Positions 17,678 to 25,328 are shown, counted from the stretch's first letter. The stretch is 56,088 nt of DNA from Porphyromonas levii DSM 23370 (GCF_000379925.1 NZ_KB904294.1:1-56088), one strand, 5' to 3'. The notes: a model not told the origin generated them from the sequence alone. Numbers and translations: made by a program.

Positions 17678-19825
17678 TTATTTGCTTTCTTGGTTGAAGC
17701 CAATGGTGACCTTAGCGAAGACCGTGCGGCCAGGTGTCTTGGTACCGAAGTTGAGACCATAAGGATGGGTTTCCCTATAGTTGAGGATATTATTGATACC
17801 TAGTGCGAGCTGAAGATCCCAATGTTTCCAATACTTAAATTTCTGAGTGGTAGTAAGGTGCCATAGCATGTATCCAGGGGCATTGCCATAGTAAGCGTAG
17901 TAGCGCTCCGATTGCATACGACCGTGTAGACCAGCCGTTAGCTCGTACTTCTTCTTCTTGAGTGTATAGGTTGCCCCAAGAGTGCCTTTATGGGTTGAGG
18001 TACCATCAATAGGGTGCTTCACCATTACTGGTGGTTGCCCCTTTTCTGTAAGATTAGCATCGAATACTGTAGCCATCGTATTGGTATAAGTGTATCCGGC
18101 AGATAGCTTTAGGTAATTGGTAGGGCGCCAGTTGAGTGTGTACTCTAGCTCCCATATTTGTGCATCTTCGGCATTGACGTACTGCATTGCTCCATCCACA
18201 ACACGTCCCTCATCGCTATAATACTTAGGAGGGAGCTTCACGGGGATAAGCGTGATCATATCTCTTACCTGATTGTACGAACCATATAGGTGCATGGTCA
18301 GGCGGCGGGTAGGTGTATAGCTAAATCCTAGAGAAGCGAAGTCGGAAACTTGTGGCTTGAGGTCACGATTACCGAGGTACATTCTGAGCTTTCCCATCAT
18401 GGCACGTTCATACTCATAGTATATCTCCTTGATGGTTGGGGTCTTGAACCCTCTGCCATAAGTACCTCTTATCTGTAGTCCGATATTGCCAGGTACGTAG
18501 TGAAAAGATATCTTCGGAGTTACCTGGCTACCGAAAGCATTGTGGTAGATGTATCGCAATCCGCCAGTGATATTGAAGACCTTACTTATCTGCCATTCGT
18601 CCTGAGCATAGGCTGCGAGTGTATATGAATAGGCAGAGCCATTGGGCATACGATTAGGTGCGATGAGGTGATCCACTATTCCTTCTATACCGAAAGAGAA
18701 GCGGTGTTGGTCGCTCAATTGCATGATGCCCTTACCATGGACTAGATACTGTCGCTGATCGCTTTCGAGCGAGGACTCTCCGGGCTGGTAGTAGAATGGT
18801 ATAGGTACGTAGTGGATTCGACCGTCATCAAGGAGCTCTTCCTTGATATACTCATCCATATACCTATTATAGTAATCGTAGTGATAAGCGTGACGGTCGA
18901 AGCTCCCGAGCAAACTATAGGTCTGGTATATGCTTGGTCGGAAGGTGGTCTCTATACTCGCTGATTGATCATTGTACCTGAGGTTATACATTCTCCAGCG
19001 TGGCGCTCCAGGGGTGTGGAATATCCTTTTCTTGTAGAGCATGCCTGTCGCCTTTCCCTCCCATTGTTTATTGGGACGCCAAGCGAACTCTTGTTGGAGC
19101 TTATGATTGTAGAATGCGCTGGTTGTCTCTGTTGTACTATTCTCATAGAGTTCGTTGCGGTAAATCTCTTGGGTGCTATTTTGCCAACCGCTACTCCTAT
19201 CTCCAGAGTACTGGGTGACGCTAGAGAAGGTTTTGTACCCCCAAGCTAGCGTATTGCTTTGTTGCCACTGACCGTAGGAGCCTATGCGTGAGGTGTTGAG
19301 GATAGAGAGGGGCGTGTCGGTATAATCCTTGGTGATGATATTGATGACGCCCGCCATAGCATCGGAGCCATACAGCGTAGAGGCTGCGCCCCTTACTATT
19401 TCTACCTTCTCTATCATATTGGGGTCTATCTTGCTCAAGTCATTCTCTCCACCTATATCGCCGTGCAAGCGCCGACCATTGACCAATACCAAGATATAAT
19501 TATTGCCAAGGCCTCCGAGCGTAATACCGCTCCCCATAGCACTGCCTAGGGCATCGAAAGATGGGGATAGAGCCATTAGCATGGCTTCAATACTCTCGCC
19601 AGATACGCTGATGATATCTTGCTTTGTGACTACTTCCGTGCGGACAGGAGAGGAGGAACTATAATGCTGTGTACCAGTACCTGTAACTACAAATTCGTCT
19701 AAGGTTCCATACATCTTTATGGAGTCAGATGGATTGGTCTGCGCCATAAGGTTGGTGCCAAATACACAACAGAGCAGTACACATGAGATTGCGTACCCTA
19801 ATTTATGCCTATCTCTAAAGCACAT
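17678..19825 (-). CDS. BtuB-like TonB-dependent corrinoid receptor
   Basis: A 715-aa outer-membrane receptor. I place the start at the ATG at 19825 (MCFRDRHK), because the longer frame begins with TTG inside the leader. A signal peptide ending NLMAQ is followed by a TonB box-like LDEFVVTG, a plug domain (residues about 45-160: VLVNGRRLHGDIGG, MIEKVEIVRGAASTLYGSDAMAGVINIIT) and a 22-strand barrel ending in an aromatic strand. The cobalamin riboswitch directly upstream argues that the substrate is cobalamin or another corrinoid. It shares a transcript with cbiK. Confidence 0.88.
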   Translation of the reverse strand: MCFRDRHKLGYAISCVLLCCVFGTNLMAQTNPSDSIKMYGTLDEFVVTGTGTQHYSSSSPVRTEVVTKQDIISVSGESIEAMLMALSPSFDALGSAMGSGITLGGLGNNYILVLVNGRRLHGDIGGENDLSKIDPNMIEKVEIVRGAASTLYGSDAMAGVINIITKDYTDTPLSILNTSRIGSYGQWQQSNTLAWGYKTFSSVTQYSGDRSSGWQNSTQEIYRNELYENSTTETTSAFYNHKLQQEFAWRPNKQWEGKATGMLYKKRIFHTPGAPRWRMYNLRYNDQSASIETTFRPSIYQTYSLLGSFDRHAYHYDYYNRYMDEYIKEELLDDGRIHYVPIPFYYQPGESSLESDQRQYLVHGKGIMQLSDQHRFSFGIEGIVDHLIAPNRMPNGSAYSYTLAAYAQDEWQISKVFNITGGLRYIYHNAFGSQVTPKISFHYVPGNIGLQIRGTYGRGFKTPTIKEIYYEYERAMMGKLRMYLGNRDLKPQVSDFASLGFSYTPTRRLTMHLYGSYNQVRDMITLIPVKLPPKYYSDEGRVVDGAMQYVNAEDAQIWELEYTLNWRPTNYLKLSAGYTYTNTMATVFDANLTEKGQPPVMVKHPIDGTSTHKGTLGATYTLKKKKYELTAGLHGRMQSERYYAYYGNAPGYMLWHLTTTQKFKYWKHWDLQLALGINNILNYRETHPYGLNFGTKTPGRTVFAKVTIGFNQESK

Positions 19826-19841
19826 CACTATAAGAATAATC

Positions 19842-19885
19842 AATAAAATAAACCAAATACCTGCCTATTCCTGGGCATAGGTATT
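19842..19885 (-). terminator. Likely riboswitch expression platform (terminator hairpin)
   Basis: Between the aptamer and the receptor start lies an inverted repeat (AATACCTATGCC pairing with GGCAGGTATT, plus-strand 19856-19865 and 19874-19885). On the minus strand it is followed by a T-rich run at 19842-19855. This is the shape of an intrinsic terminator that ligand binding could favour. Confidence 0.55.
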
Positions 19886-19910
19886 CATCAATAATACAAT
19901 TTCTGTGATG

Positions 19911-20102
19911 CTAGGCAGGTCTCCTGGCTCTGTCGATTATCGGCTGCCTTCCCAAAGAATTATCTTCAGTGGCATAACTTATGAGTGCCAATAACTTGAG
20001 GAACATGTCCTCTCAGACTTTTACGGTAGCAGAAACTGCTTTGAATTTTCACCAAATTCCCTATTAAACGATAACTTCTAGTATAGAAATCTTCATGCCT
20101 CG
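19911..20102 (-). promoter_or_regulatory. Cobalamin riboswitch aptamer
   Basis: Read on the minus strand the leader contains GGGAATTTGGTGAAAATTC, then GCAG/CTGCTACCG, and near its 3' end GCCAGGAGACCTGCCT, the highly conserved B12 box. The ends pair (AGGCA at 20098-20102 with TGCCT at 19911-19915) to form P1. It lies 86 bp upstream of the BtuB-like receptor gene and should repress receptor and cbiK when adenosylcobalamin is plentiful. Confidence 0.93.
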
Positions 20103-20112
20103 CAACTAGGTA

Positions 20113-20120
20113 CAAAGGTA
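20113..20120 (-). promoter_or_regulatory. -7 box of the riboswitch transcript
   Basis: On the minus strand this reads TACCTTTG, the Bacteroidetes -7 consensus, 11 bp upstream of the first aptamer base. No clear TTG is seen at the -33 position. Confidence 0.6.
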
Positions 20121-20228
20121 ACAATATTTTTCTTCTTAGGTATATGATACAGCAGTATTACGTGAATTAGACTTCGATAATAGCTAATATATCCAAATTA
20201 TTGTCAATGCTAAGAGCTAAAATGAGAA

Positions 20229-20288
20229 CTCCTCTACTGAGCATATTCCTTCACTTTCCTAAGGGAAGAAACATATTCAGTAGAGGAG
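20229..20288 (-). terminator. Long hairpin downstream of the tRNA fragment
   Basis: A 12-bp perfect inverted repeat (CTCCTCTACTGA at 20229-20240 and its complement at 20277-20288) encloses 36 nt. On the minus strand it lies just past the tRNA 3' fragment, where a tRNA transcript would end, so it may be the original tRNA terminator. Confidence 0.5.
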
Positions 20289-20343
20289 CCGCTTATCTAT
20301 AGGGTGCAAAAACAACATCCCGATAATGACCTTTGATGGCTAA

Positions 20344-20369
20344 AGAGCCGAAGACGGGACTCGAACGAC
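20344..20369 (-). other. tRNA 3'-end fragment, probable att site of the integrative element
   Basis: On the minus strand this reads GTTCGAGTCCCGTCTTCGGCT: T-loop TTCGAGT, 3' T-stem CCCGT, acceptor 3' strand CTTCGGC and a discriminator T. The bases 5' of the loop do not pair with the T-stem, and no other tRNA part is present. Such a displaced 3' end is left when an element integrates into a tRNA gene. The intact tRNA would then lie at the other end of the element, to the right of this window. The isoacceptor cannot be decided. Confidence 0.72.
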
Positions 20370-20484
20370 TTTTGTATCTAATTGATATTTAATAACTTAT
20401 TGGGGACACAAAAGATTTGTGACCAAATTGTAACCAATAAGCGGTATATCTAAGAGCTCGGTGATTTGATTTCCTCATCACGTG

Positions 20485-20514
20485 TCAAAGGTAATACAAA
20501 AAATCCAAACAGCC
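20485..20514 (-). promoter_or_regulatory. Possible outward-facing promoter at the element end
   Basis: On the minus strand a TTG (20513-20515 region) is followed after about 20 nt by TACCTTTG (20485-20492). It points out of the element toward the tRNA fragment. No gene follows before the att site. Confidence 0.35.
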
Positions 20515-20556
20515 AAATATATATCATTATCAGATAATTAGACAAATTAGCCCCCT

Positions 20557-20617
20557 GGTGCATACGTGCAACAACACGCATATAATATATATATGCGTGT
20601 TGTTGCACGCACGCACC
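20557..20617. repeat. Long palindrome (27-nt arms)
   Basis: Arms 20557-20583 and 20591-20617 are complementary except for two positions, with a 7-nt AT loop; the inner 19 bp are perfect (core CAACAACACGCATAT). It lies about 190 bp inside the att site. No gene is present between 20370 and 20929 apart from these inverted repeats. Confidence 0.85.
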
Positions 20618-20626
20618 TTAGGAAAA

Positions 20627-20684
20627 ACCTTGAAAAGAAAAAAGAGCAAGAGGCTTCGCCAGCCACCCTTTTTCTTTTCAAGGT
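20627..20684. repeat. Second inverted repeat near the element end
   Basis: Perfect 16-bp arms (ACCTTGAAAAGAAAAA at 20627-20642 and its complement at 20669-20684) surround a 26-nt loop that itself contains GGCTTCGCC. It could be a bidirectional terminator or a small structured RNA. Confidence 0.8.
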
Positions 20685-20850
20685 AGAAGGTAAGTGAAAG
20701 ACACTTCAATGTCTTTGAGTAGCGAAGTATATACCTGCGGTGCCTATAACTCAGGTGTTAGAAGGTATAGTCTGCGACGCTTGGTGTATATGCGAGAGAA
20801 AGAAGGAGAGGAATGATTGCGATAAGCTTGATAAAACTTTTCATTGTTTT

Positions 20851-20880
20851 TTGTCGTTATAAAATAAATGCGTACCTTTG
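20851..20880 (+). promoter_or_regulatory. Promoter of the YefM/YoeB-type operon
   Basis: TTG at 20851-20853, a 19-nt spacer, and TACCTTTG at 20873-20880 give a perfect Bacteroidetes promoter, about 50 bp before the antitoxin start. Confidence 0.82.
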
Positions 20881-20881
20881 T

Positions 20882-20902
20882 ATTGTACATAAGATGTACA
20901 AT
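20882..20902. promoter_or_regulatory. Palindromic operator of the YefM/YoeB-type operon
   Basis: ATTGTACAT and ATGTACAAT form a perfect inverted repeat with a 3-nt centre directly after the -7 box. The TGTACA core is the known recognition core of the E. coli YefM-YoeB operator, supporting autoregulation. Confidence 0.78.
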
Positions 20903-20929
20903 TGTAGAACAAGTAGAAAAGTAAGAAAT

Positions 20930-21163
20930 ATGAGGACGATAACAGCTTCTGAATTTAGGGCAAATCAAAAGAAGTATTTTGAGCTTGCAGAAAAAACGCC
21001 TATCTTCGTGTCAAGACCGGGAAAGCCAGCCATGAAGATATCTGTCGTGGAGGGGGCATTTACAAGCGAGGAAATGCAGGCAATAAGAGAGGGTTTTGAA
21101 CAGATAAGAGAGGGTAAGTCTAAGGAAATCGATGCACACAATCTATGGGAAAGTATAGATTGA
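20930..21163 (+). CDS. YefM/Phd-family antitoxin
   Basis: The 77-aa protein starts MRTITASEFRANQKKYFELA, the typical Phd/YefM N-terminal DNA-binding fold, followed by FVSRPGKPAMKISVVE and an acidic, flexible C-terminus that would bind the toxin. The ATG at 20930 is preferred because a longer frame would run through the promoter and operator. The toxin gene overlaps its end by 19 bp. Confidence 0.88.
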   Translation: MRTITASEFRANQKKYFELAEKTPIFVSRPGKPAMKISVVEGAFTSEEMQAIREGFEQIREGKSKEIDAHNLWESID

Positions 21164-21426
21164 TTATCTCACAAAATGCAGAGAAGCATCTATCTCAGAT
21201 TAAGAAATCAGGCAATAAGGCAGCGATGAAAAAGATTTCGGAACTATTTATTGAATTAGCCGAACATCCACAGACTGGCACAGGAAAGCCTGAACCACTT
21301 AAACATGAATTCCAAGGTGCATGGTCAAGGAGGATAGACAAGAAAAGCCGTATTGTTTACAGGATTGATGAGGAACAGTCAATAGTAAGCATATCTGACA
21401 TATTAGGACATTATGGTGACAAGTAA
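21145..21426 (+). CDS. YoeB/RelE-family mRNA-interferase toxin
   Basis: This 93-aa toxin has the YoeB-type pattern: LIISQNAEKHLSQIKKSG at the start, then GTGKPEPLKHEFQGAWSRRI, RIVYRI and a final ISDILGHYGDK with the conserved catalytic His-Tyr near the C-terminus. It would cleave mRNA at the ribosome unless neutralised by the upstream antitoxin. The overlap with the antitoxin gene indicates translational coupling. Confidence 0.9.
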   Translation: MGKYRLIISQNAEKHLSQIKKSGNKAAMKKISELFIELAEHPQTGTGKPEPLKHEFQGAWSRRIDKKSRIVYRIDEEQSIVSISDILGHYGDK

Positions 21427-21454
21427 TGCTGTTTAGTATGTACTTCTAAGATAT

Positions 21455-21494
21455 AAAATCACTCTTAATCGTTTGGGATTGAGGGTGATTTTTT
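21455..21494 (+). terminator. Terminator after the first toxin-antitoxin operon
   Basis: The inverted repeat AATCACTCTTAATC / GGGATTGAGGGTGATT with a GTTT loop is followed by TTTTT. It overlaps the -33 box of the next operon. Confidence 0.75.
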
Positions 21495-21522
21495 GCACTT
21501 TCAAAATAAATACATACCTTTG
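21493..21522 (+). promoter_or_regulatory. Promoter of the second toxin-antitoxin operon
   Basis: TTG at 21493-21495, a 19-nt spacer and TACCTTTG at 21515-21522, the same geometry as the first operon, 43 bp before the antitoxin start. Confidence 0.8.
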
Positions 21523-21564
21523 TTGTAAAATAATATAGTCAGTTATGATATAATAGATTACAAT

Positions 21565-21837
21565 ATGAATGCGAATACGAGTAAGATGAATACGAAGGCT
21601 TCAACTTCTATCACTATTGATGCCGACTTATTGGCACAAGTGAGAAAGGAGGCAAAAGCAGAGAATAGGACTTTGAGTAATTACATTGAGACTATCCTCT
21701 ATAGGATGGGCTATAGACCTTATAATGAGGAGACACTCGAAGCGTGCCATGAAGTGAAAAAGGGAGAGGGATTGAGCGAAATAGACCCAACTAGTCTTGA
21801 TACCTTTATTGCTACCGCCTTTGATGAAGAAGATTAA
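21565..21837 (+). CDS. RelB/DinJ-like ribbon-helix-helix antitoxin
   Basis: In this 90-aa protein residues about 12-45 (STSITIDADLLAQVRKEA, then RTLSNYIETILYRMGY) form a ribbon-helix-helix DNA-binding domain. The rest is acidic and ends ATAFDEED, as expected for a toxin-binding tail. It overlaps the YafQ-like toxin gene by 14 bp. Family assignment is based on this architecture and the partner. Confidence 0.82.
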   Translation: MNANTSKMNTKASTSITIDADLLAQVRKEAKAENRTLSNYIETILYRMGYRPYNEETLEACHEVKKGEGLSEIDPTSLDTFIATAFDEED

Positions 21838-22102
21838 GCAGTCTACCGCTTTTAAGAGGGATCTTAAAAGGTTTCGTCACGATAAAAGAAGATTGAGGGA
21901 GATACAAGAGGTTACTCTTTTGTTAGCGAAGGGTGAAGAAATCCCAGCCTATATGCGACCACATAGACTTATTGGAAACTATGAGGGACATATGGAGTTA
22001 CATATAGAAGGGGATTTACTATTGATTTGGATAGAGCATAATGATATAGGGGAAGAGGTTATCTATTTGGTTAGATTAGGCTCACATTCTGAACTCTTTT
22101 AG
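21824..22102 (+). CDS. YafQ-family toxin (RelE superfamily)
   Basis: This 92-aa protein starts MKKIKQSTAFKRDLKRFRHD, with the YafQ pattern continuing IPAYMRPHRLIGNYEGHMELHI, GDLLLIWIE and LVRLGSHSELF. The conserved His residues (RPHRL, HMELHI, GSHSELF) are those used for mRNA cleavage in YafQ. The start at 21824 avoids an upstream hydrophobic extension read from within the antitoxin gene. Confidence 0.9.
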   Translation: MKKIKQSTAFKRDLKRFRHDKRRLREIQEVTLLLAKGEEIPAYMRPHRLIGNYEGHMELHIEGDLLLIWIEHNDIGEEVIYLVRLGSHSELF

Positions 22103-22132
22103 TCACCTTGAGCTCAGAGTTCTTTTTTTAAT
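22090..22132 (+). terminator. Terminator after the second toxin-antitoxin operon
   Basis: GAACTCT and AGAGTTC pair around the toxin stop codon region and are followed by TTTTTTT. Confidence 0.65.
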
Positions 22133-22173
22133 AGTTAAGATGTGAAAAATATCGTTTTTTTATCACGATTTAT

Positions 22174-22204
22174 TTGTCTATCTCACTATAAATCAGTATA
22201 TTTG
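22174..22204 (+). promoter_or_regulatory. Promoter of the plus-strand lipoprotein genes
   Basis: TTG at 22174-22176, a 20-nt spacer and TATATTTG at 22197-22204 fit the Bacteroidetes consensus, 41 bp before the lipoprotein start. Confidence 0.65.
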
Positions 22205-22245
22205 AGTATAGATATAAAGAGTATAACTTCTAGAATGATACAGTT

Positions 22246-24312
22246 ATGAAAGCGACAAGATATTTTCAGAAACTGATAATGGGTACAATGGTAGTACTTT
22301 CCCTTGCTGGCTGTAAAGGAAAGGATAAACCTGATGTGCCTCCACAACCAGTTAACGTGGAGCTTGGGATAGGAACTATCACTAGAGGTGCCATCATACA
22401 AGATAATAAGATGACGACGGAGTGGGGGATAAACGATGTGGTGCATCTTTGGGCTAAGGGCGAAGAATTGGACAAACCAATGCCTTTTGATCTGACTTGG
22501 AATGGCTCTAAGTGGGTAACGCCACAGATGGTGGACGGCAAGAAACTAGCAAAGGCGACATCGATAATGGCATCTTATCTTCCGAAGGGAGCTGGCAACA
22601 TAGTGGTTACACCTCATGGATTTACTTTCACTCCATCGCCTACCAAGGACAAGGAGGTAGGTGAGTTTACCATTTCACAATACTATACAGACATCTTGGT
22701 AGCTAATACTGGAGCCAAGATGAGTGCAATTACGGCTACGCTTCAAAGTCCATATAGACAAGTGGAGCTCATTATCAAGAATAGCAGCTGGACTCAAGAG
22801 GTCTCCAACATATCTATTAAGATAGATGGTGCGATAGGAGAAGCTACCTACACTCATGAAGGGTGGAAGGGAACATCACAAGCTATCACGATTTCACACA
22901 AGAAAGAGAGGTGGGAGGGGAGTGAAGCGGATACTATTCTGCTCGCTTTTCCAACATTGTCTCAGAGCGTAAGTGCTACAATCACTTATACCAACTCCAA
23001 TGGAGAGAAGACAGAGACTATCACCACAGATGAAGGCTCTATAGTCTTCACACTAGCTTCTGAAGAGATAACTAACCCTGCTCTAGCCTTTACACCACCT
23101 ATTGATGTAGAGTATTGGAAGAAAGCTAACCAAGATGCTTTTAACCTTATCACCAATAATTACGCTGGTGAACTTACAGAGGAACAAGCTAGAAACCATG
23201 GTTGGAATCAAGTAAGACCTCTAGTAGATGAGACAATGTGCTCAAAGCAACTCTACAAGGATGACATGAATGTCATTGAGTGGCTTGTACTCATGGGAAA
23301 AAAAGAGGAGAGCGGCAAGCGTGATTGGGGTTATGCAATGGGATTAGAGACTCTAGATGGAAAATTAGTAGAGGTGTATCCACCGCAGTATGATAATTAT
23401 GCTGGTGGAGGACTTCATTATAAAATACCAAGTGGACATTATTTTGTTTCTGCCCAAGCAGGGAAGTATAGGCTTGTTTTCTTCATTTCCTACCCCGAGG
23501 AGTGGGTTGGAAAAAAGGAGTATGGAAAGTGGTATAAGCTACCTATGTTAGACTCACTTACAGGCTTTGAAACTATAGATTTAGGAGGTGAGAGCTCGAA
23601 ACGATACTTAGAACCTGTGCCGATGGAGAAGAGTCCATATAAGGATATCGATATTATAGAGGTGGTAGACAGGAACTCTAATAATCTAGTAGCTCCAAGA
23701 TGGTATATGGGATACATCTACAAAGATAGAGAAGCCTACAAAAAAAACGAATACTTAAACAAAGCACCCGAAGAAAACTGGTGGAATAGGAAATATAAGG
23801 CAGGAGATATTATTGCGGTTACCACAGTGAACACCTCTAATCAATATCTAAAGGGAACAGTAGTAGCTAGAGTTGAATATCTGCCGATGTTTAATCCAAT
23901 TGGGCAATGGAGACTAGATGAAACAGGAAGACGTAGTGGAGTTCTAGGAACATATTATTCTTCTAGCTGGAGTAAAGAGGTTGGTCGGACGGAGGTAACA
24001 ATACTGCCTAACAGCGAACAAAAGGTAGCTGTTGAGCTTATACAGGTAGACTATGGATGGCTTAGCTTAGGGGGAAGAGGTTCGGCTCGTCTAGGACCAG
24101 CTCCTCTTATTCACTTCTATTGGGTCGAAAATGGGAAGGAAACCATGATGATGGGAATAGACTACCCCATGACAAATAGAATGCAACAGTATAGTTTTGG
24201 AGATGCAAACAACAAAACAGCTGATTGGGATGACAATAGTATAAGGTCACAACCTAGAGATGAAAGCCCAGGGCAAAGCTTCGTAAACCGTAATGGCTTT
24301 ACATTTTGGTAA
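22246..24312 (+). CDS. Large lipoprotein with fimbrillin-like N-terminal half
   Basis: The 688-aa lipoprotein has signal MGTMVVLSLAGC and Cys near residue 23. Residues about 40-290 resemble the fimbrillin/Mfa-like fold: TRGAI, WGINDVVHLWAKG, a FDLTWNGSKW strand and IMASYLP. The rest is rich in Trp and Tyr and I do not recognise it; it ends SFVNRNGFTFW with an aromatic last residue. It is probably exported to the cell surface. It is transcribed toward the tra-side lipoprotein cluster from its own promoter. Pilus subunit, adhesin or surface-exclusion protein are all possible; none is proven. Confidence 0.72.
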   Translation: MKATRYFQKLIMGTMVVLSLAGCKGKDKPDVPPQPVNVELGIGTITRGAIIQDNKMTTEWGINDVVHLWAKGEELDKPMPFDLTWNGSKWVTPQMVDGKKLAKATSIMASYLPKGAGNIVVTPHGFTFTPSPTKDKEVGEFTISQYYTDILVANTGAKMSAITATLQSPYRQVELIIKNSSWTQEVSNISIKIDGAIGEATYTHEGWKGTSQAITISHKKERWEGSEADTILLAFPTLSQSVSATITYTNSNGEKTETITTDEGSIVFTLASEEITNPALAFTPPIDVEYWKKANQDAFNLITNNYAGELTEEQARNHGWNQVRPLVDETMCSKQLYKDDMNVIEWLVLMGKKEESGKRDWGYAMGLETLDGKLVEVYPPQYDNYAGGGLHYKIPSGHYFVSAQAGKYRLVFFISYPEEWVGKKEYGKWYKLPMLDSLTGFETIDLGGESSKRYLEPVPMEKSPYKDIDIIEVVDRNSNNLVAPRWYMGYIYKDREAYKKNEYLNKAPEENWWNRKYKAGDIIAVTTVNTSNQYLKGTVVARVEYLPMFNPIGQWRLDETGRRSGVLGTYYSSSWSKEVGRTEVTILPNSEQKVAVELIQVDYGWLSLGGRGSARLGPAPLIHFYWVENGKETMMMGIDYPMTNRMQQYSFGDANNKTADWDDNSIRSQPRDESPGQSFVNRNGFTFW

Positions 24313-24393
24313 TGGTAAACAGATTGACTATATAAGGATAAGCTACTGTAGCTTTGCTGGTGAATTTTTAACTAAATATAAACTACTGACAAC

Positions 24394-24846
24394 ATGACTA
24401 GATTTTACATTAACATTCTATCCCTACTGTTAATTGCTTCTACCTTAATATCTTGTGGCGGAGGAGGTAATACACCAAGCTCAGGAAAGGAAATCACCCA
24501 CACTTACATGGTGACAACACCTGTTGAGCTTGAAGTACAATATGCAGCCACTGGTATTAAGAATATATACCTAAATGGGAAGGATTGGAAAGCTCCAGCC
24601 ATTAACACCAAGGTGAAACTCCCTGAAGGGACTACTACAATTGTCTTTAAGACAAAGGACACTTTAGTGTCAGGGTTGGGCTTTTATCGCATTATTCATA
24701 ATGTTTTGGAGCCAAAGAATGCAATATCTATTCACTATACTTGGGAAGAGAAAATTAATGGCAAGGTAATCGAAAAAGACAATCAGACTCTATCTATTGG
24801 CGAAAAAGATAACCTTGTTTGGACGAAAATGTACACTAGATACTAA
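24394..24846 (+). CDS. Small lipoprotein of unknown function
   Basis: A 150-aa lipoprotein with signal LLLIASTLISC (Cys near 21) followed by GGGGN, a surface-export-compatible flexible start. The mature part is predicted beta-rich (VTTPVELEVQYAATGIKNIYL and later strands) and I cannot place it in a family. It lies 81 bp after the large lipoprotein and is likely co-transcribed. A hairpin terminator follows. Confidence 0.7.
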   Translation: MTRFYINILSLLLIASTLISCGGGGNTPSSGKEITHTYMVTTPVELEVQYAATGIKNIYLNGKDWKAPAINTKVKLPEGTTTIVFKTKDTLVSGLGFYRIIHNVLEPKNAISIHYTWEEKINGKVIEKDNQTLSIGEKDNLVWTKMYTRY

Positions 24847-24875
24847 TTCTGTCCAATCCCTATAAGCAATAGAAG

Positions 24876-24920
24876 CGACTGCCACAATGGAGTTTTAACC
24901 CATTAGTGGCAGTCGTTTTG
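24876..24920 (+). terminator. Hairpin terminator after the small lipoprotein
   Basis: GACTGCCAC plus AATGG pair with CCATT plus GTGGCAGTC around a TTTTAACC-like loop, then CGTTTTG. It overlaps the only plausible start (GTG) of the next small frame. Confidence 0.75.
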
Positions 24921-25235
24921 TATAATCAAGTTTATGTAAAAGTCAATTATGATTTGTTTTCTCCAGTTTTGGAGCTTCCTGAGCTACCACCATTAAACCC
25001 TATCTACGAATATGTATGTGGTTATTGCGGAAGGTTCCTAGACTATGGCACCTGTAACTGTGAGGACACACGCAACTATGGGGACAATATAGTTAGCAAA
25101 GAGTTCCCGAATCCAGCAATAGAAGAGTACGAAACAGAATATGTACAAGTCTATAAAAAGAACCGAACAATCCAAAACTACCAGAGAGGGATAGAGTTTT
25201 GGAAAAAAGCGCCTACGTGGATACCTGGGGCTTAA
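24906..25235 (+). CDS. Doubtful small protein with CxxC...CxC zinc-ribbon-like motif
   Basis: A frame of about 109 codons with no ATG; it would have to start at GTG 24906 (inside a terminator hairpin) or a later TTG. Its content looks protein-like: VCGYCGRFLDYGTCNCED could bind one zinc ion, and the rest is Pro/Glu/Tyr-rich. A second hairpin terminator follows at 25283. It may be a short real gene, a fragment, or chance. Confidence 0.35.
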   Translation: MAVVLYNQVYVKVNYDLFSPVLELPELPPLNPIYEYVCGYCGRFLDYGTCNCEDTRNYGDNIVSKEFPNPAIEEYETEYVQVYKKNRTIQNYQRGIEFWKKAPTWIPGA

Positions 25236-25279
25236 TAGATTTCTCTTGTGCAAGTGAAGTTTATTTACTGTAGATAATT

Positions 25280-25328
25280 AAAGCTACCGCTACTAGGGTA
25301 CTTCTCTAGTGGCGGTAGCTGTTGTTTT
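25280..25328 (+). terminator. Hairpin terminator
   Basis: AGCTACCGCTACTAG pairs with CTAGTGGCGGTAGCT around GGTACTTCT, followed by GTTGTTTTTG. It ends the plus-strand transcript before the convergent block. Confidence 0.75.

Noticed and set aside
20344-20480. A complete tRNA gene
   Set aside because: Only the 3' T-loop and acceptor strand are present; no anticodon arm, D arm or matching 5' acceptor strand follows.
21523-21563. Palindromic operator for the second toxin-antitoxin operon (TTGTAA...TTACAA)
   Set aside because: The 6-bp arms are about 29 bp apart in an AT-rich leader; too weak to call.
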